A stretch of DNA of 8,352 nt from Desulfobacterales bacterium (GTDB lineage: Bacteria; Desulfobacterota; Desulfobacteria; Desulfobacterales; C00003060), in the NCBI GenBank assembly GCA_030668505.1, contig DAOUTV010000058.1:1-8352 (forward strand), read 5' to 3'. Positions 1 to 6,057 of the stretch are shown here, piece by piece. The position numbers and the translations under genes are program-made. The notes under the pieces are model-generated. The model saw only the letters and a program-made list of their open reading frames with translations. It searched no databases and was not told the origin of the DNA. The number at the start of each line of letters is the position of its first letter. Positions within the stretch are counted from its first letter, which is position 1.

Positions 1-58
1 AAAACCGTTTCTGATTGAGTCTTACTCTTAAAGCTCAGGTCTGGGCCCATTTAAAGGT

Positions 59-86
59 TTGACCCTAAGGCAGAAACCGGTATAAC
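59..86 (+). promoter_or_regulatory. Candidate sigma70-type promoter for the mltD-like gene
   Basis: A TTGACC hexamer (59-64) and a TATAAC hexamer (81-86) are separated by 16 bp, each one mismatch from the -35 and -10 consensus. The predicted transcription start near 92-94 lies about 40 nt upstream of the GTG start at 135. The match is seen directly; promoter activity is inferred. The predicted start falls inside the 5' arm of the hairpin at 91-110, so the two elements overlap. Confidence 0.42.
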
Positions 87-90
87 ATAC

Positions 91-113
91 AGCAGGCCAA
101 CTGGCCTGCTTTT
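91..113 (+). terminator. Hairpin followed by a short T-run, terminator-like
   Basis: The arms AGCAGGCC (91-98) and GGCCTGCT (103-110) pair perfectly around the loop AACT and are followed by TTTTG. On the + strand this resembles a short intrinsic terminator, probably for a gene ending before the window. The T-run is only four bases (110-113), so termination may be weak. It directly overlaps the predicted start of the mltD transcript, so it could instead form a 5' stem on that mRNA. Confidence 0.42.
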
Positions 114-134
114 GTATAAAGTATATGGAGAAAA

Positions 135-1907
135 GTGGAAATTTATTCTAAGTTGCTCAGTGCCAAAATATGTCTTGTCGTGGTCTCCCTCCTGATATGT
201 GCCAGTTGTGTTACCCAAACATCTAGCCTCAGAACTGACCAACAAACCTCTGAAGAGAAGGTTGTCCCGGAAAAAACAGGGCATGAATTATCCTTACAAA
301 TACCTGAGGGAGAGATCTCCGCTCTGTCGGAGGGTGAAACAAAGGAAAAACTCCTGCCCCAGGCCGTTCCCCTTGAAAACGGCCCTCCACTTACTGAGCA
401 AGAATCACCGACAAAACCAGCCCAGGAAATGCTTGATTCGGCCCTGGAGTTCTGTCAGGCTTCATTCGATTTTTGGGACAAGGGGGACCTGGACAATTCC
501 CTCGATGCCCTTGATCAAGCCTATTCTCTCATCTTGAAGGTAGATGCAAACCCTGAGGAGCCTGAAATCTTACAGCAAAAGGATGATTTGCGTTTTACCA
601 TTTCTAAGCGAATCATAGAGTGTTACTCATCGAGGTTTACGGTAGCTAATGGGTACCATAAGGCTATTCCCCTTGTCATGAACAGACACGTGGAAAAGGC
701 CATACACCTATTTACAGTGAGGGATCCCAATTTCTTTCTTGATTCTTACCGCCGTTCAGGACGATATCGTCCTGCAATCGTAAAAGCCCTGAAGGAAGCA
801 GGGCTTCCGGAAGAGCTTTCATGGCTACCTCTAATTGAAAGTGGATTCAAGATAAGGGCGTTTTCAAGCGCCAGGGCCCTTGGTCTTTGGCAGTTTATCG
901 CTTCAACGGGATACAAATTCGGTCTAAAAAGGGATCGGTGGATCGATGAAAGAATGGACCCGGAAAAATCTACCACGGCAGCCATCGCTTATCTCAAAGA
1001 ACTGCATCAGATCTTTGGGGACTGGGCCACGGTTCTGGCTGCTTACAACTGCGGAGAGGGTGCCGTATTGAAACGTATCCGTAGCCAAAAGATCAACTAT
1101 CTTGATAATTTCTGGGACCTTTACAGAAAACTTCCCAGGGAAACCGCCTTCTACTTCCCAAAATTCCTGGCCGTATTGCATATCTTAAATGACCCTGAGG
1201 CTCACGGCATGATTTTACCTCCTGTGGATGAGGAAGTAAAAAGCGAAAAAGTTAACATTAAAAAAGAGGTCCACCTTAAAACTGTGGCCAAACATCTTGA
1301 AGTTCCCTACGCGAGCCTGAGAGACCTGAACCCCGAATTGAGGTACAATTATACACCAGACAGGCCATATGGCCTCAATGTCCCGGAAGGCAAAGGGGAA
1401 TTGCTGCTCGCAAAAATAGACGATATTCCTGTGTGGCGTCCCCCCTATGTGGTCCACAGGGTTCGAAGGGGAGAAACTTTATCAATCATAGCACGAAGAC
1501 ATCGAGCAAGTGTCAAGTCCATTATGGCAATGAACGGACTCAGAAGCAGTCATTATATAAAGGTGGGTTGGAAACTCAAGATTCCGACCGGAAAAAACTA
1601 CGTATCTGTTAAGAAGGTCTCAACTCCCATATCCAGCCTAAAGATAAAAGGGGAATTCGCAGAGTATGTGGTCAGGAAAGGAGATTCCCTGTGGAAGATT
1701 GCAAATCGATTCGGAACCACTACCAAAGACATACAATACATGAATCAACTCAGAAGTACTCGCCTGCAGATAGGACAGGTTCTTAAAATTCCAAGAGATC
1801 CAATTTCTGATAAAAAGAATATAAGGAAAACTCAAAAAGCCATAAAGAACGACGGTCCCACTATAGTTGCCAGAAAAACGCTGGATAAGTCTTTCGTATT
1901 TCATTAG
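135..1907 (+). CDS. mltD: MltD-like lytic murein transglycosylase lipoprotein with two LysM domains
   Basis: The 590-aa product is a predicted outer-membrane lipoprotein that cleaves peptidoglycan glycan strands by the lytic transglycosylase reaction, leaving 1,6-anhydro-muropeptides. Residues 1-25 form a lipoprotein signal: K6, K11, a hydrophobic core and LLICASC ending at C25, with Cys rather than Leu at the -3 position. A Pro/Glu-rich linker follows, then a helical region (about 99-168) that I do not recognise. The SLT domain spans about 210-355, with likely catalytic E235 in PLIESGF, the ALGLWQF block and AYNCGEG (303-309). LysM domains lie at about 438-485 and 511-553; residues about 372-425 look like a degenerate LysM or MltD-type spacer. 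The GTG start is chosen because GGAG (127-130) sits 4 nt upstream and an in-frame stop at 117 excludes longer versions. E. coli MltD is about 450 aa, so this one is longer at the N-terminus. Family assignment is firm; the symbol is by similarity. Confidence 0.93.
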   Translation: MEIYSKLLSAKICLVVVSLLICASCVTQTSSLRTDQQTSEEKVVPEKTGHELSLQIPEGEISALSEGETKEKLLPQAVPLENGPPLTEQESPTKPAQEMLDSALEFCQASFDFWDKGDLDNSLDALDQAYSLILKVDANPEEPEILQQKDDLRFTISKRIIECYSSRFTVANGYHKAIPLVMNRHVEKAIHLFTVRDPNFFLDSYRRSGRYRPAIVKALKEAGLPEELSWLPLIESGFKIRAFSSARALGLWQFIASTGYKFGLKRDRWIDERMDPEKSTTAAIAYLKELHQIFGDWATVLAAYNCGEGAVLKRIRSQKINYLDNFWDLYRKLPRETAFYFPKFLAVLHILNDPEAHGMILPPVDEEVKSEKVNIKKEVHLKTVAKHLEVPYASLRDLNPELRYNYTPDRPYGLNVPEGKGELLLAKIDDIPVWRPPYVVHRVRRGETLSIIARRHRASVKSIMAMNGLRSSHYIKVGWKLKIPTGKNYVSVKKVSTPISSLKIKGEFAEYVVRKGDSLWKIANRFGTTTKDIQYMNQLRSTRLQIGQVLKIPRDPISDKKNIRKTQKAIKNDGPTIVARKTLDKSFVFH

Positions 1908-2037
1908 ATATGGCAACGTAAAGTTGTAGCAATTATTACTGGTCAAGTAGTCAGCAATTCTGTTTTTTCCTAATGAACCCCCCTCCATGGCCCCGTAAGC
2001 GCTAAGTTGCTTTTGCCCAGAAGGGACTAAAAAAATG

Positions 2038-2068
2038 AACATCGAACATCGAACGTCCAACATCGAAT
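2038..2068 (+). repeat. Left arm of 7-nt tandem inverted repeat
   Basis: This arm consists of four tandem 7-nt units of the form AACATCG, AACATCG, AACGTCC, AACATCG, then AAT. Its 31 bases match the reverse complement of 2191-2221 with one mismatch (30 of 31). Read as protein, the 7-nt period rotates through all frames and gives spurious NIEHRTSN-like heptapeptide repeats. Confidence 0.9.
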
Positions 2069-2140
2069 TTTGAATGGGAAAAGAGGAAACAGAGGAATTA
2101 ATTAAGATTTTCGTTATGAGTATCAAAACGGCTGTAAATA

Positions 2141-2160
2141 AACCACGCCGTGGCGTGGTT
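2141..2160. repeat. GC-rich palindrome in the repeat core
   Basis: The 9-nt arms AACCACGCC (2141-2149) and GGCGTGGTT (2152-2160) are perfect inverted copies with the 2-nt centre GT; as a hairpin this is 8 bp with a 4-nt loop. It lies between the two 7-nt-unit arms, immediately before the degenerate part of the right arm. No T-run follows on either strand, so it is not a canonical terminator. It is probably a structural part of the dispersed element. Confidence 0.75.
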
Positions 2161-2232
2161 GAATGTTCGGTATTGGATGTTTGTTTTTTTATTCGATGTT
2201 GGATGTTCGATGTTCGATGTTGGACGTTCATC
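2161..2232 (-). repeat. Right arm of 7-nt tandem inverted repeat
   Basis: The 2191-2221 section is the inverted partner of 2038-2068 (30 of 31 matching). Five tandem units run from 2194 to 2228: CGATGTT, GGATGTT, CGATGTT, CGATGTT and GGACGTT. A more decayed copy of the same units occupies about 2161-2183, separated by a T-rich stretch. The loop between the matching arms is 122 nt (2069-2190). A transcript of either strand could fold into a long imperfect hairpin. Confidence 0.88.
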
Positions 2233-2446
2233 TTTCAAAACAACCCCATATGGAATAAATGCAATCAGTGAATGTTTACTAAATAACTTAGCGCTTATGC
2301 TCCATGGCCCCTGACTGACACACGCCTCCTCTCTTTTCAAAAAGTTTTTTGCTTGTATTAATTGCTTTTCGGATATAGTTGCAAAAGGGCTATCTGTGAA
2401 GTATATCTCTGCTTATGCATCTTCAAGAGTTTTAGAAAAAAAACTT

Positions 2447-2451
2447 AGGGG
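2447..2451 (+). promoter_or_regulatory. Ribosome binding site that favours the ATG at 2459
   Basis: AGGGG lies 7 nt upstream of the ATG at 2459. An in-frame GTG at 2396 also has a possible site (AGGG 2386-2389, 6 nt spacing). The ATG version begins MKKKDQAITFLGKNTEF, which fits the usual bactofilin N-terminus, so the downstream start is preferred. Confidence 0.6.
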
Positions 2452-2458
2452 CTTTATC

Positions 2459-3109
2459 ATGAAAAAAAAAGATCAGGCAATCACCTTTCTGGGGAAGAAT
2501 ACTGAGTTCGAGGGGAAACTGTCATTTCAAGGCACAATCAGAATAGACGGTCATTTTAAAGGAGAAATATCGAACGGTGGGCATCTTATTGTTGGAGAAG
2601 AAGGATTGATCGAAGCCAATATGCATGTCTCTTATATTGTCATAAGCGGAGAGGTCCACGGTAACATCATTGCAGATCAGAGGGTAGATATTCATGCGCC
2701 CGGCAAGGTTTTTGGAGATATCCAGGCTCCGGCCGTGGTGATTGATGAAGGTGTTATTTTCGAAGGCACAACCCGGATGTATCAGGCAAAAGAGTCTGAT
2801 ACGAAAGAACTTGACGCCATAGGGTCTGATGAGTATGCCGGTAGTCCACCCCCGACTCTTTGTGCCATTTACGGCATTGTCACCGATCAAAACACTGGTA
2901 AGCCAATTAAAAATGCCGAGATCGTTTGCGAAGGTACTGGCAAGAAGAAAGCCTGGACTAACGCATCGGGATATTACGAACTGATAAACCTTGAAGATGG
3001 CAAATGGAAGATGAAAATCAAAGCCAAAGGCTACAGAAAAGGAACCTATAAAGTTGAAATATCCGGTGAGGGAACATATGAGCAAAACAGTGAGTTAAAA
3101 CCAAAATAA
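2459..3109 (+). CDS. Bactofilin (polymer-forming cytoskeletal protein) with C-terminal carboxypeptidase-regulatory-like domain
   Basis: The 216-aa product has two parts. Residues about 8-105 are a bactofilin (DUF583) beta-helix: LGKNTEFEGKLSFQGTIRID, then short rungs rich in Gly, Val and Ile such as GEVHGNIIADQRVDI and GKVFGDIQAPAVVI. Bactofilins polymerise without nucleotide and scaffold cell-shape and peptidoglycan-modifying proteins at the inner membrane. Residues about 131-212 (IYGIVTDQNTGKPIKNAEIV through TNASGYYELINLEDGKWKM and KGYRKGTYKVEI) match the carboxypeptidase regulatory-like beta-sandwich, usually found in secreted or envelope proteins. No signal peptide or membrane segment is visible, so a cytoplasmic, membrane-peripheral location is likely. 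A start at GTG 2396 would add 21 residues. The gene runs in the same direction as mltD and converges with the dpp operon. The bactofilin call is firm; the role of the extra domain is unknown. Confidence 0.9.
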   Translation: MKKKDQAITFLGKNTEFEGKLSFQGTIRIDGHFKGEISNGGHLIVGEEGLIEANMHVSYIVISGEVHGNIIADQRVDIHAPGKVFGDIQAPAVVIDEGVIFEGTTRMYQAKESDTKELDAIGSDEYAGSPPPTLCAIYGIVTDQNTGKPIKNAEIVCEGTGKKKAWTNASGYYELINLEDGKWKMKIKAKGYRKGTYKVEISGEGTYEQNSELKPK

Positions 3110-3153
3110 TAGCCTTTATCCTACCCCTATGCCCGACTTAGTCTCAGATATAG

Positions 3154-4161
3154 CTATGATTTGATACCCACAGAACCGGCAAAAAAGCAGGCCACAAAGT
3201 GGTTTTCCCGCACTTCTTTGAGTTGCGGAGCTTCCCGGCTGCACATATCCTTTGCATAGAGGCATCGTGTGTGGAAGCGACACCCTGGGGGAGGATCAAT
3301 AGGACTGGGCACGTCGCCAGGCAGAACGGTCCGATTGCTCTTTTTTCTTGGGTTGGGCACTGGCGCTGCGGAAAGCAGTGCCTGGGTGTATGGGTGGAGC
3401 GGCGTTTTGTAGAGAGGGTCAGAATCGGCCACCTCTACTAATTCGCCAAGATACATGACCGCCACCCGGTCGCTGATGTGCTCCACCACGCTTAAATCAT
3501 GCGAAATAAAAAGATAGGTCAGGCCAAATTCCTCCTGCAAGTCCTGCAACAGGTTTATGACCTGGGCCTGGATAGACACGTCCAGGGCCGAGACGGCCTC
3601 ATCGCAAATGATCAGTTGGGGGTTTAGAGCCAGGGCACGGGCCACGCCAATACGCTGGCGCTGACCACCGGAAAACTGGTGGGGATAGCGGCGCATTTGC
3701 TCCCGCTTGAGACCGACCACTCGAAGTAGTTCCAGCACCCGTGCCTCGCGCTCGCGGCGGTTGGTCATGCCGTGGACAAAAAGAGGTTCACCAACAATAT
3801 GGGCCACGTTCTTACGCGGGTTAAGGGAGGAAAAAGGGTCCTGGAAGATAACCTGCATTTGCCGGCGAAGGGCCCGCATCTTCTCCTTTCTATAGCTGAG
3901 AATACTCTCACCACGAAAAAGCACATCGCCGCTGGTCGGCTCCTCCAACCGCAGAATAATCCGTCCCAGTGTGGATTTGCCGCAGCCTGATTCGCCCACC
4001 AGGCCCAGCGTCTCGCCCGACCGGATGTGCAGACTGACTCCGTCCACGGCCTTGACCGAGGCGATCTGTCGCAGAAACACCCCTCCGGTGATGGGGAAAT
4101 GCTTGACTACATTTCTGACCTCAACAAGGGGCGTGCTGGTATTTTTATTAGCCTCACGCAT
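3154..4161 (-). CDS. dppF: Dipeptide ABC transporter ATP-binding protein DppF
   Basis: This 335-aa cytoplasmic ATPase should pair with the neighbouring DppD to power dipeptide import. Visible motifs are Walker A GESGCGKST (56-64), the Q-loop in FQDP (Q107), signature FSGGQRQR (163-170), Walker B LIICDE (183-188, catalytic E188), D-loop SALD (191-194) and the switch His in ISHD (H221). The C-terminal oligopeptide-transporter extension carries LHPYTQALL and four cysteines (C294, C300, C307, C325) in the spacing known to hold a [4Fe-4S] cluster in related ATPases. Length matches E. coli DppF (about 334 aa). The start overlaps the dppD stop by 8 nt (ATGCGTGA) and lacks a clear Shine-Dalgarno, suggesting translational coupling. 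It is the last gene of the operon; no terminator is seen in the 44 nt before the convergent bactofilin gene. DppF is chosen over OppF because the whole operon resembles Dpp; the alternative remains possible. Confidence 0.92.
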   Translation of the reverse strand: MREANKNTSTPLVEVRNVVKHFPITGGVFLRQIASVKAVDGVSLHIRSGETLGLVGESGCGKSTLGRIILRLEEPTSGDVLFRGESILSYRKEKMRALRRQMQVIFQDPFSSLNPRKNVAHIVGEPLFVHGMTNRREREARVLELLRVVGLKREQMRRYPHQFSGGQRQRIGVARALALNPQLIICDEAVSALDVSIQAQVINLLQDLQEEFGLTYLFISHDLSVVEHISDRVAVMYLGELVEVADSDPLYKTPLHPYTQALLSAAPVPNPRKKSNRTVLPGDVPSPIDPPPGCRFHTRCLYAKDMCSREAPQLKEVRENHFVACFFAGSVGIKS

Positions 4162-5131
4162 AGTTATGACATCGAACCCTATGACCGTTTCCGAGGTCGA
4201 TAATGGGGGGGGATACCCGGCGACACTCCTCCCGTGCCTCTGCGCAGCGTTCGTGGAAGAGGCATCCTTCGGACAATTTGAACAGTGAGGGCACCACTCC
4301 AGGTATAGTACTCAGCCTCCGACGCTTCTCCTCCCGGCCCAGAACCGGGATCGAATTCATCAAGCCGATAGTGTAAGGATGTTTGGGCTCGGCAAAAAGG
4401 GTGTCTACGTCTGCCTCCTCCATGACCTTACCGGCATACATGACAACCACATTCTGGGCCATCTCAGCGATGACTCCCAGATCGTGGGTGATAAAAAGGA
4501 TAGAGGCACCGGCTTCCTCTTTAAGCATATTCATCAAATCGAGAATCTGTGCCTGGATGGTTACATCCAAAGCAGTAGTCGGCTCATCAGCGATCATCAA
4601 CTTAGGGTTACATGCAAGTGCCATGGCGATCACTACCCGCTGGCGCATACCTCCGCTCATCTGATGTGGATAGTCCTTGATACGTGACTCGGCCGCAGGA
4701 ATACCCACCAAATGGAACATCTCGATGACCTTGTTGCGGATCTCGCGTCGGGATAGGCCCTTGTGGAGGCGGATGACCTCAGCCACCTGTTCGCCCACGG
4801 TAAAGACAGGGTTGAGGGAGGTCATGGGCTCCTGGAATATCATAGAGATGCGGTTGCCCCGGATCTTTTTCATCCTGGACTCTGGCAACTTGAGCAGGTT
4901 GACGCCTTCGAAGAGGATTTCCCCCCCGGCAATCTTGCCTGGCGGAATAGGGACAAGTCCCATTATCGAAGCGGCAGTCACGCTCTTGCCACAGCCTGAT
5001 TCGCCCACCAGACCCAGTGTTTTGCCCGATTCAACAGATAAACTGACATCGTCCACTGCCTTGAGTATAGACCTTCTGACCTCAAAATAGGTCTTGAGGT
5101 TTCTTATCTCCAATAGGGATTCCGCCGCCAT
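4154..5131 (-). CDS. dppD: Dipeptide ABC transporter ATP-binding protein DppD
   Basis: This 325-aa cytoplasmic ATPase is the first of the two nucleotide-binding subunits of the importer. Motifs are Walker A GESGCGKSV (43-51), Q-loop FQEP (Q100), signature MSGGMRQR (158-165), Walker B LMIADE (178-183, E183), D-loop TALD (186-189) and switch His ITHD (H216). The C-terminal region has HPYTIGLMNSIP and cysteines 290, 296, 303 and 321, the probable [4Fe-4S] ligands of this subfamily. Length agrees with E. coli DppD (about 327 aa). A good ribosome site, GAGGG (5141-5145 on the complement), lies 9 nt upstream of the ATG and within the end of dppC; only 4 nt separate the two genes. A C8 run at 4205-4212 falls in codons 307-309, close to the 3' end. 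Family is certain; dipeptide preference is inferred from the operon. Confidence 0.93.
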   Translation of the reverse strand: MAAESLLEIRNLKTYFEVRRSILKAVDDVSLSVESGKTLGLVGESGCGKSVTAASIMGLVPIPPGKIAGGEILFEGVNLLKLPESRMKKIRGNRISMIFQEPMTSLNPVFTVGEQVAEVIRLHKGLSRREIRNKVIEMFHLVGIPAAESRIKDYPHQMSGGMRQRVVIAMALACNPKLMIADEPTTALDVTIQAQILDLMNMLKEEAGASILFITHDLGVIAEMAQNVVVMYAGKVMEEADVDTLFAEPKHPYTIGLMNSIPVLGREEKRRRLSTIPGVVPSLFKLSEGCLFHERCAEAREECRRVSPPIIDLGNGHRVRCHNYA

Positions 5132-5135
5132 GATT

Positions 5136-6029
5136 CTAATCCCTCAACCTTGGGTCCAGTGCATCGCGCAGACCGTCACCCAGCAAGTTGAAACCCAGCA
5201 CACCAAGTAAGATAGCTATACCCGGGAGGGTCATGACCCACCAGGCCCGCAGGATCATGGACCGGCCCATAGCGATCATGGCGCCCCACTCCGGCGTAGG
5301 AGGCTGGGCTCCCAGACCGAGAAAGCTTAGGCCCGCCGCGTCCAAGATGGCCGAACCGAAGCCCAGTGAGGCCTGAACAATAATAGGAGCCAGGCAGTTT
5401 GGAAGGATGGCGTTAAAGAGGATACGCCGGTTCCTGGCGCCCACGGCCCTGGCCGCTGTGACATAGTCCTTCTCGAATTCCTCCATGACAGAGGCCCGGA
5501 CAATACGGGCAAACCGAGGGATGGTGATAATCCCTATGGCCATCATGGCGTTTCGCAGACCCGGCCCCAGGTAGGCCACAATAACAATGGCCAGCAGGAT
5601 GTGGGGAAATGCCAAGAGAATGTCCATGAAGCGCATAATGATGCTATCCAGCCAACCCTTGTAATAGCCCGCAATGGCCCCCAGCAAGGAACCGAAAAAC
5701 AGGCCAATACCCACGCTGACTACACCTACCATGAGGGAGACCCTGGCGCCGTAAATGATCCGTGAGAGGATATCTCGTCCCAGGTCATCAGTACCCAGGA
5801 TGTTTTTCATCGCTCCCCCTGGGGACCATATTGGTGGCTTAAGCTGATCGTAAAGGGAGTTTTCCACCGGATTATGAGGGCTTATTACCGGCGCCAGTAA
5901 GGCACACAGGACAAAGATGGTGATAATGATCAGCCCCGCCACGCCAGTCTTGTTGCGGAATAGTTTTTCGATCTGGTCGAATATTGGATGCCGGTCTTCA
6001 GGATTGGCTGTTATTGCAAAAAGGCTCAT
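5136..6029 (-). CDS. dppC: Dipeptide ABC transporter permease DppC
   Basis: This inner-membrane permease (297 aa from this start) forms the translocation channel with DppB. It opens with a short polar N-terminus and an FRNKTGVAGL block leading into the first membrane helix, then a periplasmic loop with LGTDDLGRDILSRIIYGARV, which is strongly conserved in DppC. Further helices and the EAA-type coupling loop AARAVGARNRRILFNAILPN follow, then GLGAQPPTPEWGAMI and the terminal GDGLRDALDPRLRD. The text is close to E. coli DppC as I remember it. The start is uncertain: ATG 6029 gives a normal-length N-terminus and a 28-nt gap after dppB but has a weak ribosome site. ATG 6092 would add 21 polar residues and overlap dppB by 35 nt, also without a good site. 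I prefer 6029. Confidence 0.9.
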   Translation of the reverse strand: MSLFAITANPEDRHPIFDQIEKLFRNKTGVAGLIIITIFVLCALLAPVISPHNPVENSLYDQLKPPIWSPGGAMKNILGTDDLGRDILSRIIYGARVSLMVGVVSVGIGLFFGSLLGAIAGYYKGWLDSIIMRFMDILLAFPHILLAIVIVAYLGPGLRNAMMAIGIITIPRFARIVRASVMEEFEKDYVTAARAVGARNRRILFNAILPNCLAPIIVQASLGFGSAILDAAGLSFLGLGAQPPTPEWGAMIAMGRSMILRAWWVMTLPGIAILLGVLGFNLLGDGLRDALDPRLRD

Positions 6030-6057
6030 TGTCTTTTTCGATTTATTCCCATAGTGG

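Larger units (their letters stand above)
1983..2311. mobile_element. MITE-like composite element with flanking direct repeats and inverted ends
   Basis: The 12-mer CTCCATGGCCCC occurs at 1983-1994 and again in the same orientation at 2300-2311. Just inside are perfect 13-bp inverted repeats, TAAGCGCTAAGTT (1996-2008) and AACTTAGCGCTTA (2285-2297). The order direct repeat, inverted repeat, core, inverted repeat, direct repeat is that of a small non-autonomous transposon with a target duplication. The element between the inverted ends is 302 bp and has no coding capacity. Cautions: 12 bp is long for a target duplication, 1-2 nt gaps separate it from the inverted ends, and CCATGG is itself palindromic. 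Repeats are observed; mobility is inferred. Confidence 0.45.
1908..2458. other. Gene-free region rich in repeats between mltD and the bactofilin gene
   Basis: About 550 bases without a credible gene. Bases 1908-1982 hold a weak 6-bp stem (1935-1940/1946-1951) and, 11 nt beyond it, a T6 run (1963-1968); this is too loose for a convincing mltD terminator. Bases 1983-2311 hold the composite repeat described separately. Bases 2312-2458 are AT-rich, with a poor promoter-like pair (TTGTAT 2353-2358, TATAGT 2374-2379, 15-bp spacing) that could serve the bactofilin gene. Short open frames here on both strands are translations of the repeats. Confidence 0.7.

Noticed and set aside
1935..1968. Possible intrinsic terminator after mltD
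   Set aside because: The stem is only 6 bp with a G-T pair, and 11 nt separate it from the T6 run, so it does not meet the usual geometry.
2038..2232. Possible CRISPR array
   Set aside because: The repeated units are 7 nt, tandem without spacers, and arranged as inverted arms; no cas gene is in the window.
1638..2340. Open frames of 65-197 codons on both strands over the repeat region (1638-2231 -, 2074-2271 +, 2098-2340 -)
   Set aside because: Their sequences are heptapeptide translations of the 7-nt repeats (NIQHRTSN-like, FDVRCWMFDV-like) joined to antisense of mltD; no known domain and no good ribosome site.
2396..2398. GTG start for the bactofilin gene
   Set aside because: It would add 21 residues not typical of the family; the ATG at 2459 has a better ribosome site and the usual N-terminal sequence. 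It is not fully excluded.
2522..3085. 187-codon open frame on the - strand
   Set aside because: It is antisense to the bactofilin gene and has no recognisable family features.
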